From positions 1 through 35,898 of the forward strand of contig JANXPB010000094.1 of the NCBI GenBank assembly GCA_025357545.1: a stretch of DNA of 35,898 bases, written 5' to 3'. The position numbers were made by a program, and so were the translations under genes. Source of the DNA: Holophagaceae bacterium. Lineage in GTDB: Bacteria > Acidobacteriota > Holophagae > Holophagales > Holophagaceae. Below the pieces are notes generated by a model that was not told the DNA's origin, did not search any database, and saw nothing but the letters and a program-made list of their open reading frames with translations. Shown here one piece after another: positions 22,529 to 31,481 of this stretch; positions within the stretch are counted from its first letter, which is position 1; every line of letters starts with the position of its first letter.

Positions 22529-24652
22529 TTATTTTTTTCCGGCTGATCCGATAAAGACGAAGGCGGTCTGCTCGTTGCTATGGGCATCGATGACCCGCAC
22601 CAGCACGCGGTCCCCACGGACCAGGTCCCTCGGCACCAGCACATCGAAGCGTTCGGTGGAGTCGTCAAAGATGCGATCCTCGGGCAGCACCTGCAGCCAG
22701 TTCTCCCCGTCGGCGCTGAGGGCCGCCTCCTTCAGGACCGAGGTCGCGTCGTTGGCGGTGAAGCGCACCCGGATGCCTTCCCCTTCTGCAACGGCGCTGA
22801 GTTCCGAAAGGACCGGCGGCGTGTGGTCCACGATGAAGGCGGCGGTGCGGTGGGTGCTGGTGAGCACCGAGTTGAAGGGTTGGGAGGGTGCATCGGTGGC
22901 GGTGACCTCCAACCGGTAACGGCCATCGGGCACTGGCAGCGTGTCGAACGTGAAGAATTTTTCCCGCCAGGCCTTCTCCAGTTCAATGGGCGTCCCCCGC
23001 TCCGGCAGCAGGCGGATGCGGTACTGCAGGGTGTCGGTGTTGGGATCACTGACCCGGAACACGAAGGCCTGGGAGGCGCGCCGGAAACTGCGCTTCTCGG
23101 ATCCGGCGTACTGCATGGAGGGAATCAGCTTCTGGGTTTCGAGCGGGACTCTTTCGATGCCGATGTCGTCCGGCGGAGCGTTGCGCAGGATGACCACGCC
23201 CGGTGGCATCACATCGATGCCATCCCAGGCCGGGGCCAGGTTGCGATTGTTCCAGTAGACCTTCACGGAATCCACGGTCGGCGTGGCGCCACCACGGGTG
23301 CTGGAGAGCTTCAACTTGAACTGGGCGAAGCGCGCCGGCGGCACGCCGGGACGTTCCCCGCTGCGGAGGGGTGGCGTCCAGGGCGACCAGGTGCTGTCGG
23401 GGGTTTCAGCGGTGCCCGTGCGCAACTGCAGTTCCACCGCCGTGCCCGAGGGTTGTTCAGCCTCCAGGTAGGAGCGGCCCCAATCCGCGATGGGATTGCC
23501 TTTGAGCACCCGGCTTTCCACAGTGCCTTCGGAGGCTTGGCTGTCTGAAAGGTGGTGCACTTCAGCCGGATTGGAACCCACCACCAGCAAGTCCGATCCG
23601 GTGGCCACGAAGCCCGTAGCCTGGGCCGTGCCCAGGTCCTGCAGGGCCGAGAAGGCTTCCTGGTTCCGGCCCCTGTCCGTCAGGGGAATGGCAAAGATGC
23701 GCGCGCGGTTCCCGGTACCCACAAGCAACTGGCCGCGCCACGAGGTGAGGGCGAAGATCTGGCCCTGATTGCTCTGCCAAAGGGTCTCCGGCACGCGCGA
23801 TTTGTCCAGGCGGATCACCGCGGACTTGGTGGAGCTGCCGGTTTCCGAAAGGTAGCTCTCGCGCTTTTCGAGGCTGCCCGTGGCCATACGGTTGGCCAGT
23901 CCGTTGTTGGCGCCGATGAAGACCTGGCCGTCGACCACGGCGAGGGCCCGGACCTCCTCGAAGCCGGAGGCCATCAACGTCTCCAGGCGATCCGCGATGA
24001 AATGCAGCACCATCCCACGCCCATGGGTGCCCAGGTACCAGCCGCCGGAACCATCCGGCGCGAGCGCCGTGAAGGCCGTCTCCTCAGGCAGTTGGGCCAG
24101 CCTCCGGCCGCCCCCTTCCCGGGTCAGCAGCAGCACGGCGCCATGCTCGCCGCCCCCCGCCACCACCACGTCACCGCCTTGAACCCCGAGGCCCCACACC
24201 ACCCGGGCCTCGATTTCCGCGAAGGGCTTCACATCGCCGGTGGGCGATACCCGGAAGACCTTGCCTTCGCCGCTGGGGGCCACCAAGAGATCGTTGCCGA
24301 GCTTGGCCATGGCGAAGATGATGCCGCCCTTGACCTGCGCCCAAGGTTTCACATTCCCACCACTGTAATGGAACAACTTGCCTTCGGTGCCGGCCGAGAG
24401 AAAGGCCCCGCCCGTGCCATCCGCCACGGCCGCCCAGACCACGCCTTCGGGCAGTTCACTGACCCGACGGAGGGAGGGGGACAGCCGCAGACGGCCGTCG
24501 GAGCCGATGCGCACGCCTCGGGCTTCAGCGCCCAACCAATCATTGAAACCGGCAAACACGGCGGGGGAATTCAGTGCCGGGGAGGTGATGGGTTGTTGAG
24601 CCTGGGCCAGGCCCGCGGCGGCGATGACGATCGGGAGGACTTGAAGGCGCAT
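22529..24652 (-). CDS. secreted beta-propeller protein with C-terminal Ig-like region
   Basis: The 707-aa protein has a signal peptide (MRLQVLPIVIAAAGLAQAQ). About 400 residues of propeller-type repeats follow, with units such as AAVADGTGGAFLSAGTEGKL, GIIFAMAKLGNDLLVAPSGE and LGVQGGDVVVAGGGEHGAVL, similar to NHL or WD40-like blades. The C-terminal part has a fibronectin/Ig-like look (VPDGRYRLEVTATDAP, VDHTPPVLSEL). No catalytic motif is seen; it may bind carbohydrate or protein outside the cell. I chose ATG 24652 for the GGAG 8 bases upstream and the signal peptide; the open frame extends to 24736 without either. It follows the S55 peptidase gene on the same strand after 80 bp. Confidence 0.75.
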   Translation of the reverse strand: MRLQVLPIVIAAAGLAQAQQPITSPALNSPAVFAGFNDWLGAEARGVRIGSDGRLRLSPSLRRVSELPEGVVWAAVADGTGGAFLSAGTEGKLFHYSGGNVKPWAQVKGGIIFAMAKLGNDLLVAPSGEGKVFRVSPTGDVKPFAEIEARVVWGLGVQGGDVVVAGGGEHGAVLLLTREGGGRRLAQLPEETAFTALAPDGSGGWYLGTHGRGMVLHFIADRLETLMASGFEEVRALAVVDGQVFIGANNGLANRMATGSLEKRESYLSETGSSTKSAVIRLDKSRVPETLWQSNQGQIFALTSWRGQLLVGTGNRARIFAIPLTDRGRNQEAFSALQDLGTAQATGFVATGSDLLVVGSNPAEVHHLSDSQASEGTVESRVLKGNPIADWGRSYLEAEQPSGTAVELQLRTGTAETPDSTWSPWTPPLRSGERPGVPPARFAQFKLKLSSTRGGATPTVDSVKVYWNNRNLAPAWDGIDVMPPGVVILRNAPPDDIGIERVPLETQKLIPSMQYAGSEKRSFRRASQAFVFRVSDPNTDTLQYRIRLLPERGTPIELEKAWREKFFTFDTLPVPDGRYRLEVTATDAPSQPFNSVLTSTHRTAAFIVDHTPPVLSELSAVAEGEGIRVRFTANDATSVLKEAALSADGENWLQVLPEDRIFDDSTERFDVLVPRDLVRGDRVLVRVIDAHSNEQTAFVFIGSAGKK

Positions 24653-24714
24653 GCAATGACTCCAGCCAACAGATAAGAACCCGGAATACGGACGACGGAT
24701 CAGGGGTGGTCCCT

Positions 24715-24750
24715 TCACTCGATTTCCACTTCTCACTCGATTTCCACTTC
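24715..24750 (-). repeat. exact 18-bp tandem duplication across a stop codon
   Basis: GAAGTGGAAATCGAGTGA occurs twice back-to-back on the minus strand (24750-24733 and 24732-24715). The first copy is the last five codons (EVEIE) and stop of the S55 peptidase; the second repeats both just beyond it, so the protein is unchanged. Confidence 0.95.
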
Positions 24751-26502
24751 CAGCGTGACCAGGCCGTGGACCTCGCGCTCGAGCGGCAGCACCGCCCGGC
24801 CGATGATGTGCCGCACCAGTTTGTTGTCGGAGCTGCCGCCGTCGGTGCCGATGAGGCTCGCAATGGAGGGCGGGATGCCCTCGATGCGGCTGCCCCGCAG
24901 GCCGGCGCCGGGTTGGGCTTGCACCAGCAGCGCGTAGGCGTGATTGTTGCGCAGCGCACCATTGAGCAGGCGCACCACATCGTTCAGGCTGCCCACATCG
25001 ATGGCCCGCTCGTCGGGATCCGCTGCGGCCAGGCTGAGCCCGTCCCCCACCATCAGGCTGGCTTTGCCAGGCTGGGCGCTCTGGGGCACCGGGATGTTCA
25101 GGATCGCGTTCTCCCGCACCCCCTGGATGTTTTGGAGGGTCACGAGGACCGGCAGGTTCCCCCCGCGCTTGGCCCGGGCCTTGAGCAGGCGCACGGCCGC
25201 GATGCCCGTGAGGTCCAGGCGCTCCTCGGCCTTGATGGTGAGGGAGATGCCCTCAAAGACCGGCCGCTCGAAGGGATTCATGGCCAGGGCCTGCATCATG
25301 CCCGCCATGAACATGGCCATGCGGTTGGGATTCAGGTCGGCGATGACGTTCTCGATTTCAATGGCTGGATGCCCGGCGATCTTGATGTTCCCCTGCAGGG
25401 AAAGGCTCTGCAGGCCCAGCCCCCGCACATGGCCGTTGAGGGTCTGGCTCATCACCGCCGCCACGAGAATGGGGGTGATGAAGGGATGGTCCATCAACTC
25501 GAAACGGTAATCCAGGGTCTTGCGGCCGCCCAGGTTGAGCCCGATGCGCAGGGGCACCATGCGGGCTTCGGCGCCCAAGACGCCGCCCACCCCCACCGAG
25601 CGGTCCAGGCGCAACGCGCCGATGGGCGCCACGGGCTGCGCGAGCTTGAAACTGGATTGGTAGCTGGCCACGCTGCCAGCCACCGAGGCGGACCAAAGCG
25701 GCAGGTCCACCCCGCCCAGGTTGAACAGCTGATGGCCGAAGAGCAGCACCTTCTTGCCGCTGACCCAAGTGATGGTCCCGGAGGCGGCCATGTCCATGTC
25801 GCCCTGCACCAGGGCGATGGAGGCCATGCCACCGGGCTCGACGGGACTGGCCTCGCCGCCCGGGGCCGCGGCGACCATGCCGCTGCCCACACTGGCGAAG
25901 CGAATGGGCAGCCCGCTGAACAGCGCCTGGGTTTCGGGCGCCAAGGGTGTGCCGGAGATCACAAGTGGGACGGCGGTTCCGCCATCCACGGGCACCGCAG
26001 GCTCGCCCATCAGGCCCCCATAGGAGAGCATTTCACCGCGCAGCGCGGCTTTGAGCACCTTGGGGGGTTCCAATTTGGGAAGGATCAGGGGCGTGCGCAC
26101 CGGGGCGGACTCCGGCAGGTCCCGCAACTGGTCCAGCATTTCAGCGATGGGCGTGATGCCGCCGATGGGCTCCTTTTCAAAGGCGAAACCGATACTCAGG
26201 GCGCCCACCAGTTTCCCGTCGATGTAGCAGGGCGAGCCGCTCATACCCGCCAGGATGCCCGTTTCCGCCAAGGGCCCGCCACTGGCCTTGACCAGGATCA
26301 GGCTGTGCCCCGGCGAGATATTGCGCTGCACGCCCAACACCTCGAAGTCGAAGCTTTCGATGCGGGCGCCCTTGAACACCGTGCGGCCGGTTCCCTTCAT
26401 GCCGGAGCGGATCTCCGCCAGGGGCAGGGTGGTTTGGGCCCCGAGCGACGTTGAAAGTACAAAAAGAGCATGAACAATAGATCGTATGGGTGCCAAGGGC
26501 AT
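24733..26502 (-). CDS. SpoIVB-type S55 serine peptidase, secreted
   Basis: The 589-aa protein has a hydrophobic signal peptide (about 1-22). An S55 domain follows: PLAEIRSGMKGTGRTVFKG, FEVLGVQRNISPGHSLI and GILAGMSGSPCYIDGKLVGA (about 83-100), which holds the GMSGSP serine. Later the segment TITWVSGKKVLLFGHQLF gives the FGH motif of this family. SpoIVB cuts a regulator in sporulating Bacillus, but many non-sporulating Acidobacteria and relatives carry such proteins with unknown targets. The upstream start TTG 26514 would add four residues; I prefer ATG 26502. It sits divergent from the third TonB receptor and upstream of the propeller gene, and both are predicted to be exported. Confidence 0.85.
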   Translation of the reverse strand: MPLAPIRSIVHALFVLSTSLGAQTTLPLAEIRSGMKGTGRTVFKGARIESFDFEVLGVQRNISPGHSLILVKASGGPLAETGILAGMSGSPCYIDGKLVGALSIGFAFEKEPIGGITPIAEMLDQLRDLPESAPVRTPLILPKLEPPKVLKAALRGEMLSYGGLMGEPAVPVDGGTAVPLVISGTPLAPETQALFSGLPIRFASVGSGMVAAAPGGEASPVEPGGMASIALVQGDMDMAASGTITWVSGKKVLLFGHQLFNLGGVDLPLWSASVAGSVASYQSSFKLAQPVAPIGALRLDRSVGVGGVLGAEARMVPLRIGLNLGGRKTLDYRFELMDHPFITPILVAAVMSQTLNGHVRGLGLQSLSLQGNIKIAGHPAIEIENVIADLNPNRMAMFMAGMMQALAMNPFERPVFEGISLTIKAEERLDLTGIAAVRLLKARAKRGGNLPVLVTLQNIQGVRENAILNIPVPQSAQPGKASLMVGDGLSLAAADPDERAIDVGSLNDVVRLLNGALRNNHAYALLVQAQPGAGLRGSRIEGIPPSIASLIGTDGGSSDNKLVRHIIGRAVLPLEREVHGLVTLEVEIE

Positions 26503-26648
26503 GAGGTTTTCCAAGGGAATTTCAGAATGGATCGGAAAGATTAGAGATTACCAGGGATGCAGGCTACCTAAGGTCAACAGAGTCCCTATCTGCATATGCT
26601 TCCAACGGGACCTTGGGTTCCCTTCGGTAAGGTTACGGATTCTTCACT

Positions 26649-26676
26649 TTTGACCAATGGGATTCCCCTGTAATAT
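26649..26676 (+). promoter_or_regulatory. possible sigma70-like promoter for the third receptor
   Basis: TTTGAC (26649-26654) and TAATAT (26671-26676) are 16 bp apart, 22 bp before the start codon. This would leave a very short leader with GGAGG. It lies in a region richer in AT than its flanks. Confidence 0.4.
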
Positions 26677-26698
26677 TTCCAGCTCGGAGGAACTTCCT

Positions 26699-29600
26699 AT
26701 GACATCAAGGCATGTTCAAATTTCTGGCCTTTTCGCCCTGCTCGTGGCCGCTCCCTTGGCCAGCCCCTTGGCGGCCCAGTCCAGCCAGACGACCGGCACG
26801 GTGCGCGGCGTGGTGACCGCCAAGGGGGGTGCCCCCATCGCCGGAGCCACCCTCGTCCTGCAGCACCAGGAAACCGGTTTCATCCGGACCATCCGCACGG
26901 ATGCCCGGGGTGCCTTCCAGGCGCCCCTGCTACCCGTGGGGCCCTACACTTCGACCCTCACCGCCGAAGGCATGAAGAGCCAGAAAAACGACAAGGTCGT
27001 GGTATCCCTGGGCGGAACCACCAGCCTGAACCTGGCCATGGAATCCGCGGTGGCTTCCGCCACGGTCGAAGTGGTCGCGGCGGTCCAGGCCCTGGACGCC
27101 CAGCAGGTGAACTCCGTCAGCACGGTCGACGCCAAGCTGGTGGAGAGCATCCCGTTGGTCACGCGCAATTTCCAGGACTTGGTGCGCCTGACCCCGGGTT
27201 CCGTCGCGGGCCCCGGCAACCCGCCCCGCCTGATGGTGGGCGGCGCCCGGCAGATCATGAACAATCTCCAGATCGACGGCGCGGGCCAGAACTCCAACTT
27301 CTTCGGCGAGCAGCGAGGCGGCGCCATCATTCCCTTCGTGTTCGGCGCGGACACCATCAAGGAACTGCAGGTCATCACCAACGGCTATGACGCCGTCTAC
27401 GGCAATGCCGCGGGCGCCGTGGTGAACGCCATCACCAAGTCCGGCACCAACGAGATCGCCGGCAGCGCCTTGTACCAGGTCCGCAACGACTCCTGGCAGG
27501 CCCTGGCCCGCCCGGTGCCCTACGATCCGAACGGCATCAACAACACCACCGCCTCGCGCACCCGCGTGGGCAACTCCTTCAACGCCAATTTCAACATCGG
27601 CGGTCCGATCATCAAGGACAAGCTGCACTACTTCATCGGCGTGGAGACCTACAAGAAGGATTTGGGCGCCAAGCCCGGCTTCCCGACCCCTTCCAGCGCC
27701 GTGGGCAACACCTCGGCCGATGTGGACGCCTTCGTGGCCTCCAAGCTCTACAACGTCATCACCGGCAAGACCGGCCTCACCCTCGGCCAGGAGGGCGGCA
27801 ATCCCAACACCGGCGTCCAGGGCCCCACCTACAACCAGCAGACCAAGAACACCTCCTACTTCGGCCGCCTGGACTACGCCCTGAACGAGAAGCACCACCT
27901 GACCCTGCGCCTGAACCTGAACAAGTTCAACGACACCATCGGCGGCGGCAACACGGTTTTCACGCCGGCCTCCAACATGCTGATCAACGAGACCAACGCC
28001 ATCTCGTGGGTGCTCGAAGCCAACAGCATCTGGACCAATGAGCTGTTCAGCGAAACCCGGCTCCAGGTTTCCAACGAGCGCCGCCCCTTCACCGGCAACG
28101 GGGCCTCGCCCGCCATCGCCGTGGGCGGTTCTACCTTTGGCACCAAGACCTCCACGCCCCGGCAGATGAACGAGATCACGGACCAGCTCATCAACAACAC
28201 CACCTGGACTCGAGGCGACTGGACCCTGAAGGGCGGCGTGGATCTGCAGAAGATCGCCATCACCAACCAGTTCTTCAACAATGGCAACGGCTCCATCCAG
28301 TTCCAGAACTACGCCATGGCCGCCGCCTGGGCCAACGGCAACATCTCTGCAACCACTCCCGGTTCCGGCAGCAGCCAGATCACCTACAGCGGCGCCACCA
28401 GCTACAACGGGGGCCGGGTCAACATCGACACCAACCTGAACGCCGTGTACCTGCAGACCCAGTACCAGGGCCTCATGGACAAGCGCCTGATCTTGACCGC
28501 CGGCCTGCGCTACACCGGCCAGACCATTTCGAAGAACCCACTTCCCAACGCGAATTTGGGGGGCCTGGATTCCGCCAACGATGCCTCGGCTATTGATCCA
28601 CGCTTTGCCTTCAGCCTGGATCTGGATGGCAAGGGCAAGACCATCCTCCGGGGCGGCTACGGCTGGTTCAGCTCCCCCACCCCCATGCTCCTGGTGGCCA
28701 ACACCATGACGGGCAACGGGAACACCATCACCAACTACAGCTACGCCCTGAACAAGACCAACGCCGCGAACCGCGATATCTTCAATACCGGCATCCTGAG
28801 CGCCGCCCAGTTGATCGTGGGCAACGGGTTCAACAAGGTGGCGAACGATCCCCTGAGCAGCCTGGCCACCAACTCCGCCTTCGCGGCCGGATCCGCCAGC
28901 GCGGTACAGGTCTGGGATCCCGACACCAAGCTGGCCAAGGCCAAGAAGGCCTCCCTGGGCATCGAACATGACCTGGGTAACGGCCTCATCGTGGGGGCCC
29001 AGGCCACCTACACGGAGTTTGTGAATCTGCAGTACCTGCGCAACATCAACCTCTACCAGGTGGGTAACGGCACGCCCTACAACGATGGCTACGCGGACCC
29101 CAACGGAAACCTGTTCTCGGTGACCACCCGTCCCGGCACCGCTACGGTGCGGGGCCACGTGCTGAATTTCGGCAAGGGCGCCACCGTCCCCGGCAACCCC
29201 GCCGGCGGTTTCGGCGACGTGTACCTGGTGAACTCCGACGGCTACGGCCGCTACAAGGCCTTCACCCTCAGCGCCAGCAAGCAGTTCAACCAGGACCTGG
29301 GCTTCATCGCCAACGTCACCTTCTCCAAGTCCCAGGATACCAATTCCAACGAGCGCGGCACCTTCACCTCCACCTCGGGCGTGAACCCCACGTCGGAGCT
29401 GGGTCTGGCCGCCACCCCCTATCCGGCCAATCCCCACCTGGCCTTCGGCACCTCCGACAACGATCGCAAGATCGTGCTGAACGTGGCCGCCTACTTCCCG
29501 ATCTATTGGGGCATCAAGGGCTCCACCCGCTTCAACTACTCCTCGGGCCTGCCCTACAGCGCCTACTCCGGCAAGGATGTCAACGGAGACGGGCTGCCCA

Positions 29601-29887
29601 ACGACCTGCAGTACGGCATCCGCAACGGCGAGCGCCAGACCCCCAACAAAGTGATGGACCTGCGCCTCGTGCGGGCCTTCCGCATCGCGCGGCACTTCGA
29701 GATCGAAGGCAGCATCGACGTCTTCAACGTCTTCAACTGGGCTCAGCAGGACGTGGCCGGCTCCAACAACGCCGACAAGAAGGCCACCAGCTCCGACGGC
29801 GTCACCCCGAATCCTTCCTTTGGCCAGATCCAGAGCAAGGATTTCAATACCCGCGAAGTGCAGTTCGGTCTCCGCCTGCGCTTCTAG
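26699..29887 (+). CDS. TonB-dependent receptor, Oar-like
   Basis: The 1062-aa protein starts with a signal peptide (to about PLAAQ, residue 27). A carboxypeptidase-regulatory domain follows (about 33-115, GTVRGVVTAKGGAPIAGATL), then a plug (about 130-260) with IPLVTRNFQDLVRLTPGSV, NLQIDGAGQNSNFFGE and ELQVITNGYDAVYGNAAG. The barrel ends in REVQFGLRLRF. It is the largest receptor of the window and very rich in Asn, Thr and Gly codons typical of barrel loops. I chose ATG 26699 for the GGAGG 8 bases upstream; an open frame from 26657 has no signal peptide at its start. It is a single gene with terminator 29903-29938. The substrate is unknown. Confidence 0.95.
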   Translation: MTSRHVQISGLFALLVAAPLASPLAAQSSQTTGTVRGVVTAKGGAPIAGATLVLQHQETGFIRTIRTDARGAFQAPLLPVGPYTSTLTAEGMKSQKNDKVVVSLGGTTSLNLAMESAVASATVEVVAAVQALDAQQVNSVSTVDAKLVESIPLVTRNFQDLVRLTPGSVAGPGNPPRLMVGGARQIMNNLQIDGAGQNSNFFGEQRGGAIIPFVFGADTIKELQVITNGYDAVYGNAAGAVVNAITKSGTNEIAGSALYQVRNDSWQALARPVPYDPNGINNTTASRTRVGNSFNANFNIGGPIIKDKLHYFIGVETYKKDLGAKPGFPTPSSAVGNTSADVDAFVASKLYNVITGKTGLTLGQEGGNPNTGVQGPTYNQQTKNTSYFGRLDYALNEKHHLTLRLNLNKFNDTIGGGNTVFTPASNMLINETNAISWVLEANSIWTNELFSETRLQVSNERRPFTGNGASPAIAVGGSTFGTKTSTPRQMNEITDQLINNTTWTRGDWTLKGGVDLQKIAITNQFFNNGNGSIQFQNYAMAAAWANGNISATTPGSGSSQITYSGATSYNGGRVNIDTNLNAVYLQTQYQGLMDKRLILTAGLRYTGQTISKNPLPNANLGGLDSANDASAIDPRFAFSLDLDGKGKTILRGGYGWFSSPTPMLLVANTMTGNGNTITNYSYALNKTNAANRDIFNTGILSAAQLIVGNGFNKVANDPLSSLATNSAFAAGSASAVQVWDPDTKLAKAKKASLGIEHDLGNGLIVGAQATYTEFVNLQYLRNINLYQVGNGTPYNDGYADPNGNLFSVTTRPGTATVRGHVLNFGKGATVPGNPAGGFGDVYLVNSDGYGRYKAFTLSASKQFNQDLGFIANVTFSKSQDTNSNERGTFTSTSGVNPTSELGLAATPYPANPHLAFGTSDNDRKIVLNVAAYFPIYWGIKGSTRFNYSSGLPYSAYSGKDVNGDGLPNDLQYGIRNGERQTPNKVMDLRLVRAFRIARHFEIEGSIDVFNVFNWAQQDVAGSNNADKKATSSDGVTPNPSFGQIQSKDFNTREVQFGLRLRF

Positions 29888-29902
29888 GACTCACCTTGAT
29901 CC

Positions 29903-29938
29903 AAGCAGAAGGCCCCGCAATCGCGGGGCCTTCTGCTT
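29903..29938 (+). terminator. strong intrinsic terminator
   Basis: Two perfect 16-bp arms, 29903-29918 and 29923-29938, with a 4-base loop, lie 15 bp past the receptor stop. Because the arms begin AA and end TT, the element can work in both directions. Confidence 0.9.
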
Positions 29939-30004
29939 TAGTGGCTTCAAGGAAATATACTGTCGGAGTTTCCCTGCCTATACATTGGGTGGAAGAGGTG
30001 CCTG

Positions 30005-30304
30005 ATGACCAGGGAGGATGCCTTACGGATTATCCAGGCGGCCTTTCCCGCACTCAAGGAAGCCTATGGCTTGAGTTCCACCGCAGTGTTTGGCTCCGTG
30101 GCGCGAAACGAAGCCTTGCCGAACAGCGACATAAACCTTCTTGTGGAATTTGAATCGGGGAGGGTCTGCGGATATTTCGGGTTTTATAGCCTGCAAAAGG
30201 AACTCGAATCGATCTTGAGAGTGCGGGTGGACCTCGTTACCCCAGACGCATTAAAAAAGCAGTTGAGAGCGGCCATCCTTGCTGAGGCTGTCCATGCCGC
30301 TTGA
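30005..30304 (+). CDS. MNT-type nucleotidyltransferase (antitoxin family), altered metal site
   Basis: The 99-aa protein is a minimal nucleotidyltransferase, the antitoxin-type partner of HEPN RNases. Its signature is FGSVARNEALPNSDINLLVEF (about 29-49, in part), where GS and S41-D42 are kept but the second metal-binding Asp is Asn (N44). The third Asp appears in VRVDLV. Family members act by adding AMP to HEPN toxins; the change may reduce that activity. GAGG lies 6 bases upstream of the ATG. It overlaps the HEPN reading frame by 11 bp, as in intact modules. The start region is less GC-rich than the flanks, fitting acquisition by transfer. Confidence 0.85.
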   Translation: MTREDALRIIQAAFPALKEAYGLSSTAVFGSVARNEALPNSDINLLVEFESGRVCGYFGFYSLQKELESILRVRVDLVTPDALKKQLRAAILAEAVHAA

Positions 30305-30640
30305 ACGGGGATGGCGCCTGAGGGTCGAGGACATCCTGGAATCCATCATCAAAATCAGTGTCTACACGGACGGCATGAACTTTGAATCGTTCGCTTGGGA
30401 TGAACGCACCGTGGACACGGTCATCCGCCACTTCGGAGTAATCGGCTAAGCGGCAATCATCTGCCCGATTCGTTCCAGTCAGCGTATCCAGGCATCCCTG
30501 TGGACGCCATGCGAGCCATGCGGAATTTCGTCATCCACGAGTATTTTGGAGTGAGCAAGGAGATCATCTGGAAGACATTGACCGAGGATCTTCCACCACT
30601 GCTGCAACACATCGAGGAGGTTCTTCGCGAACCTTCCTGA
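30294..30640 (+). pseudogene. HEPN-family (DUF86) RNase toxin, broken
   Basis: The frame from ATG 30294 gives RVEDILESIIKISVYTDGM and DERTVDTVIRHFGVIG, then stops at TAA 30447-30449, where HEPN proteins have GEAA (GAA to TAA). Shortly after, the sequence needs one extra A near 30455 to continue as AANHLPDSF, ending MRAMRNFVIHEYFGV, DLPPLLQHIEEVL. The R-N-x3-H RNase motif (RNFVIH) is still present. The intact length would be about 115 aa, as in the family. With two independent lesions it is a pseudogene. It overlaps the MNT gene, and both seem to be decaying after the toxin was lost. Confidence 0.87.
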
Positions 30641-30683
30641 TTGCCACTCACCTGGGGTGGTCGATCTCAACTAGGCTTTAGAT

Positions 30684-31454
30684 ATGAGAATCCTCTGTTT
30701 AGGCGACGTGGTGGGTGAACCGGGGCGACGGTTGCTGGAGACGCACCTGCCTGAGTTGCGGCGGGAGTACGCGGTGGATTTCGTGGTGGTGAACGGCGAG
30801 AACGCCGCCCATGGCCACGGCATCACCGAACGCATTGCGAGCGATTGGTTTCAGAACTTGGGAGTGGATGTCATCACTACGGGCAACCATGCCTTCGATG
30901 TGAAGGACATCGGAACATATTTTGCGAAGGAACCAAGACTGCTGCGGCCCGTCAACTATCCTCCGGGAACCCCGGGCCTGGGCCATGTGAAGCTGCACAC
31001 TCCGGGCGGCGAAGAAGTGCTCGTGATGTGCCTCATGGGCCGGGTCCACATGCCCACTTGCGACGACCCCTTCCGCGCGGCGGACAGCGTGCTCATGAAG
31101 GAGCGGGCCGACGTGGTGATCGTGGACATGCACGCCGAGGCCACCAGCGAGGCCCAGGCCATGGGCTGGTACCTGGATGGCCGGGTCAGCGCCGTGGTGG
31201 GCAGCCACACCCACGTGCCCACACTAGACGCCAAGCTGCTGCCCGGCGGCACCGCCTACGTCACGGACATCGGCATGACCGGCCCCTACGAGAGCGTCAT
31301 CGGCATGAAGAAGGAGGCCAGCCTGGCGCGGTTCCTTAGCGTCCAGCGGGCCAAGTTCGAGGTGGCCGATGGCGACCTTCAATTGCACACAGTGCTCATC
31401 GAGACCCAGGGCAAGAAGGCCATCTCCATCGAGCGCATCCTGCGGAAGCTATAA
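30684..31454 (+). CDS. ymdB: YmdB-type metallophosphoesterase
   Basis: The 256-aa protein has the full YmdB family pattern: LCLGDVVGEPGRRLL with the first Asp, VVNGENAAHGHGIT, VITTGNHAFD, VVDMHAEATSEAQAMGWYLD, and VVGSHTHVPTLDAKLLPGG followed by TDIGMTGPYESVIG. The Asp, Asn, His and His residues bind two metals. In Bacillus it is a cyclic-nucleotide phosphodiesterase affecting biofilm and mobility; in other groups it is often next to the RNase Y gene, which is not in this window. The ribosome binding site is weak. It is followed by the methyltransferase gene after 27 bp. Confidence 0.92.
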   Translation: MRILCLGDVVGEPGRRLLETHLPELRREYAVDFVVVNGENAAHGHGITERIASDWFQNLGVDVITTGNHAFDVKDIGTYFAKEPRLLRPVNYPPGTPGLGHVKLHTPGGEEVLVMCLMGRVHMPTCDDPFRAADSVLMKERADVVIVDMHAEATSEAQAMGWYLDGRVSAVVGSHTHVPTLDAKLLPGGTAYVTDIGMTGPYESVIGMKKEASLARFLSVQRAKFEVADGDLQLHTVLIETQGKKAISIERILRKL

Positions 31455-31481
31455 CTTGCCGCTGCGGCCAAGGGCATGGTG

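Noticed and set aside
26930-29695. 921-codon minus-strand open frame opposite the third TonB receptor
   Set aside because: Its Val/Gly/Ala/His-rich composition is the shadow of barrel codons; the plus-strand receptor has signal peptide, plug and barrel motifs.
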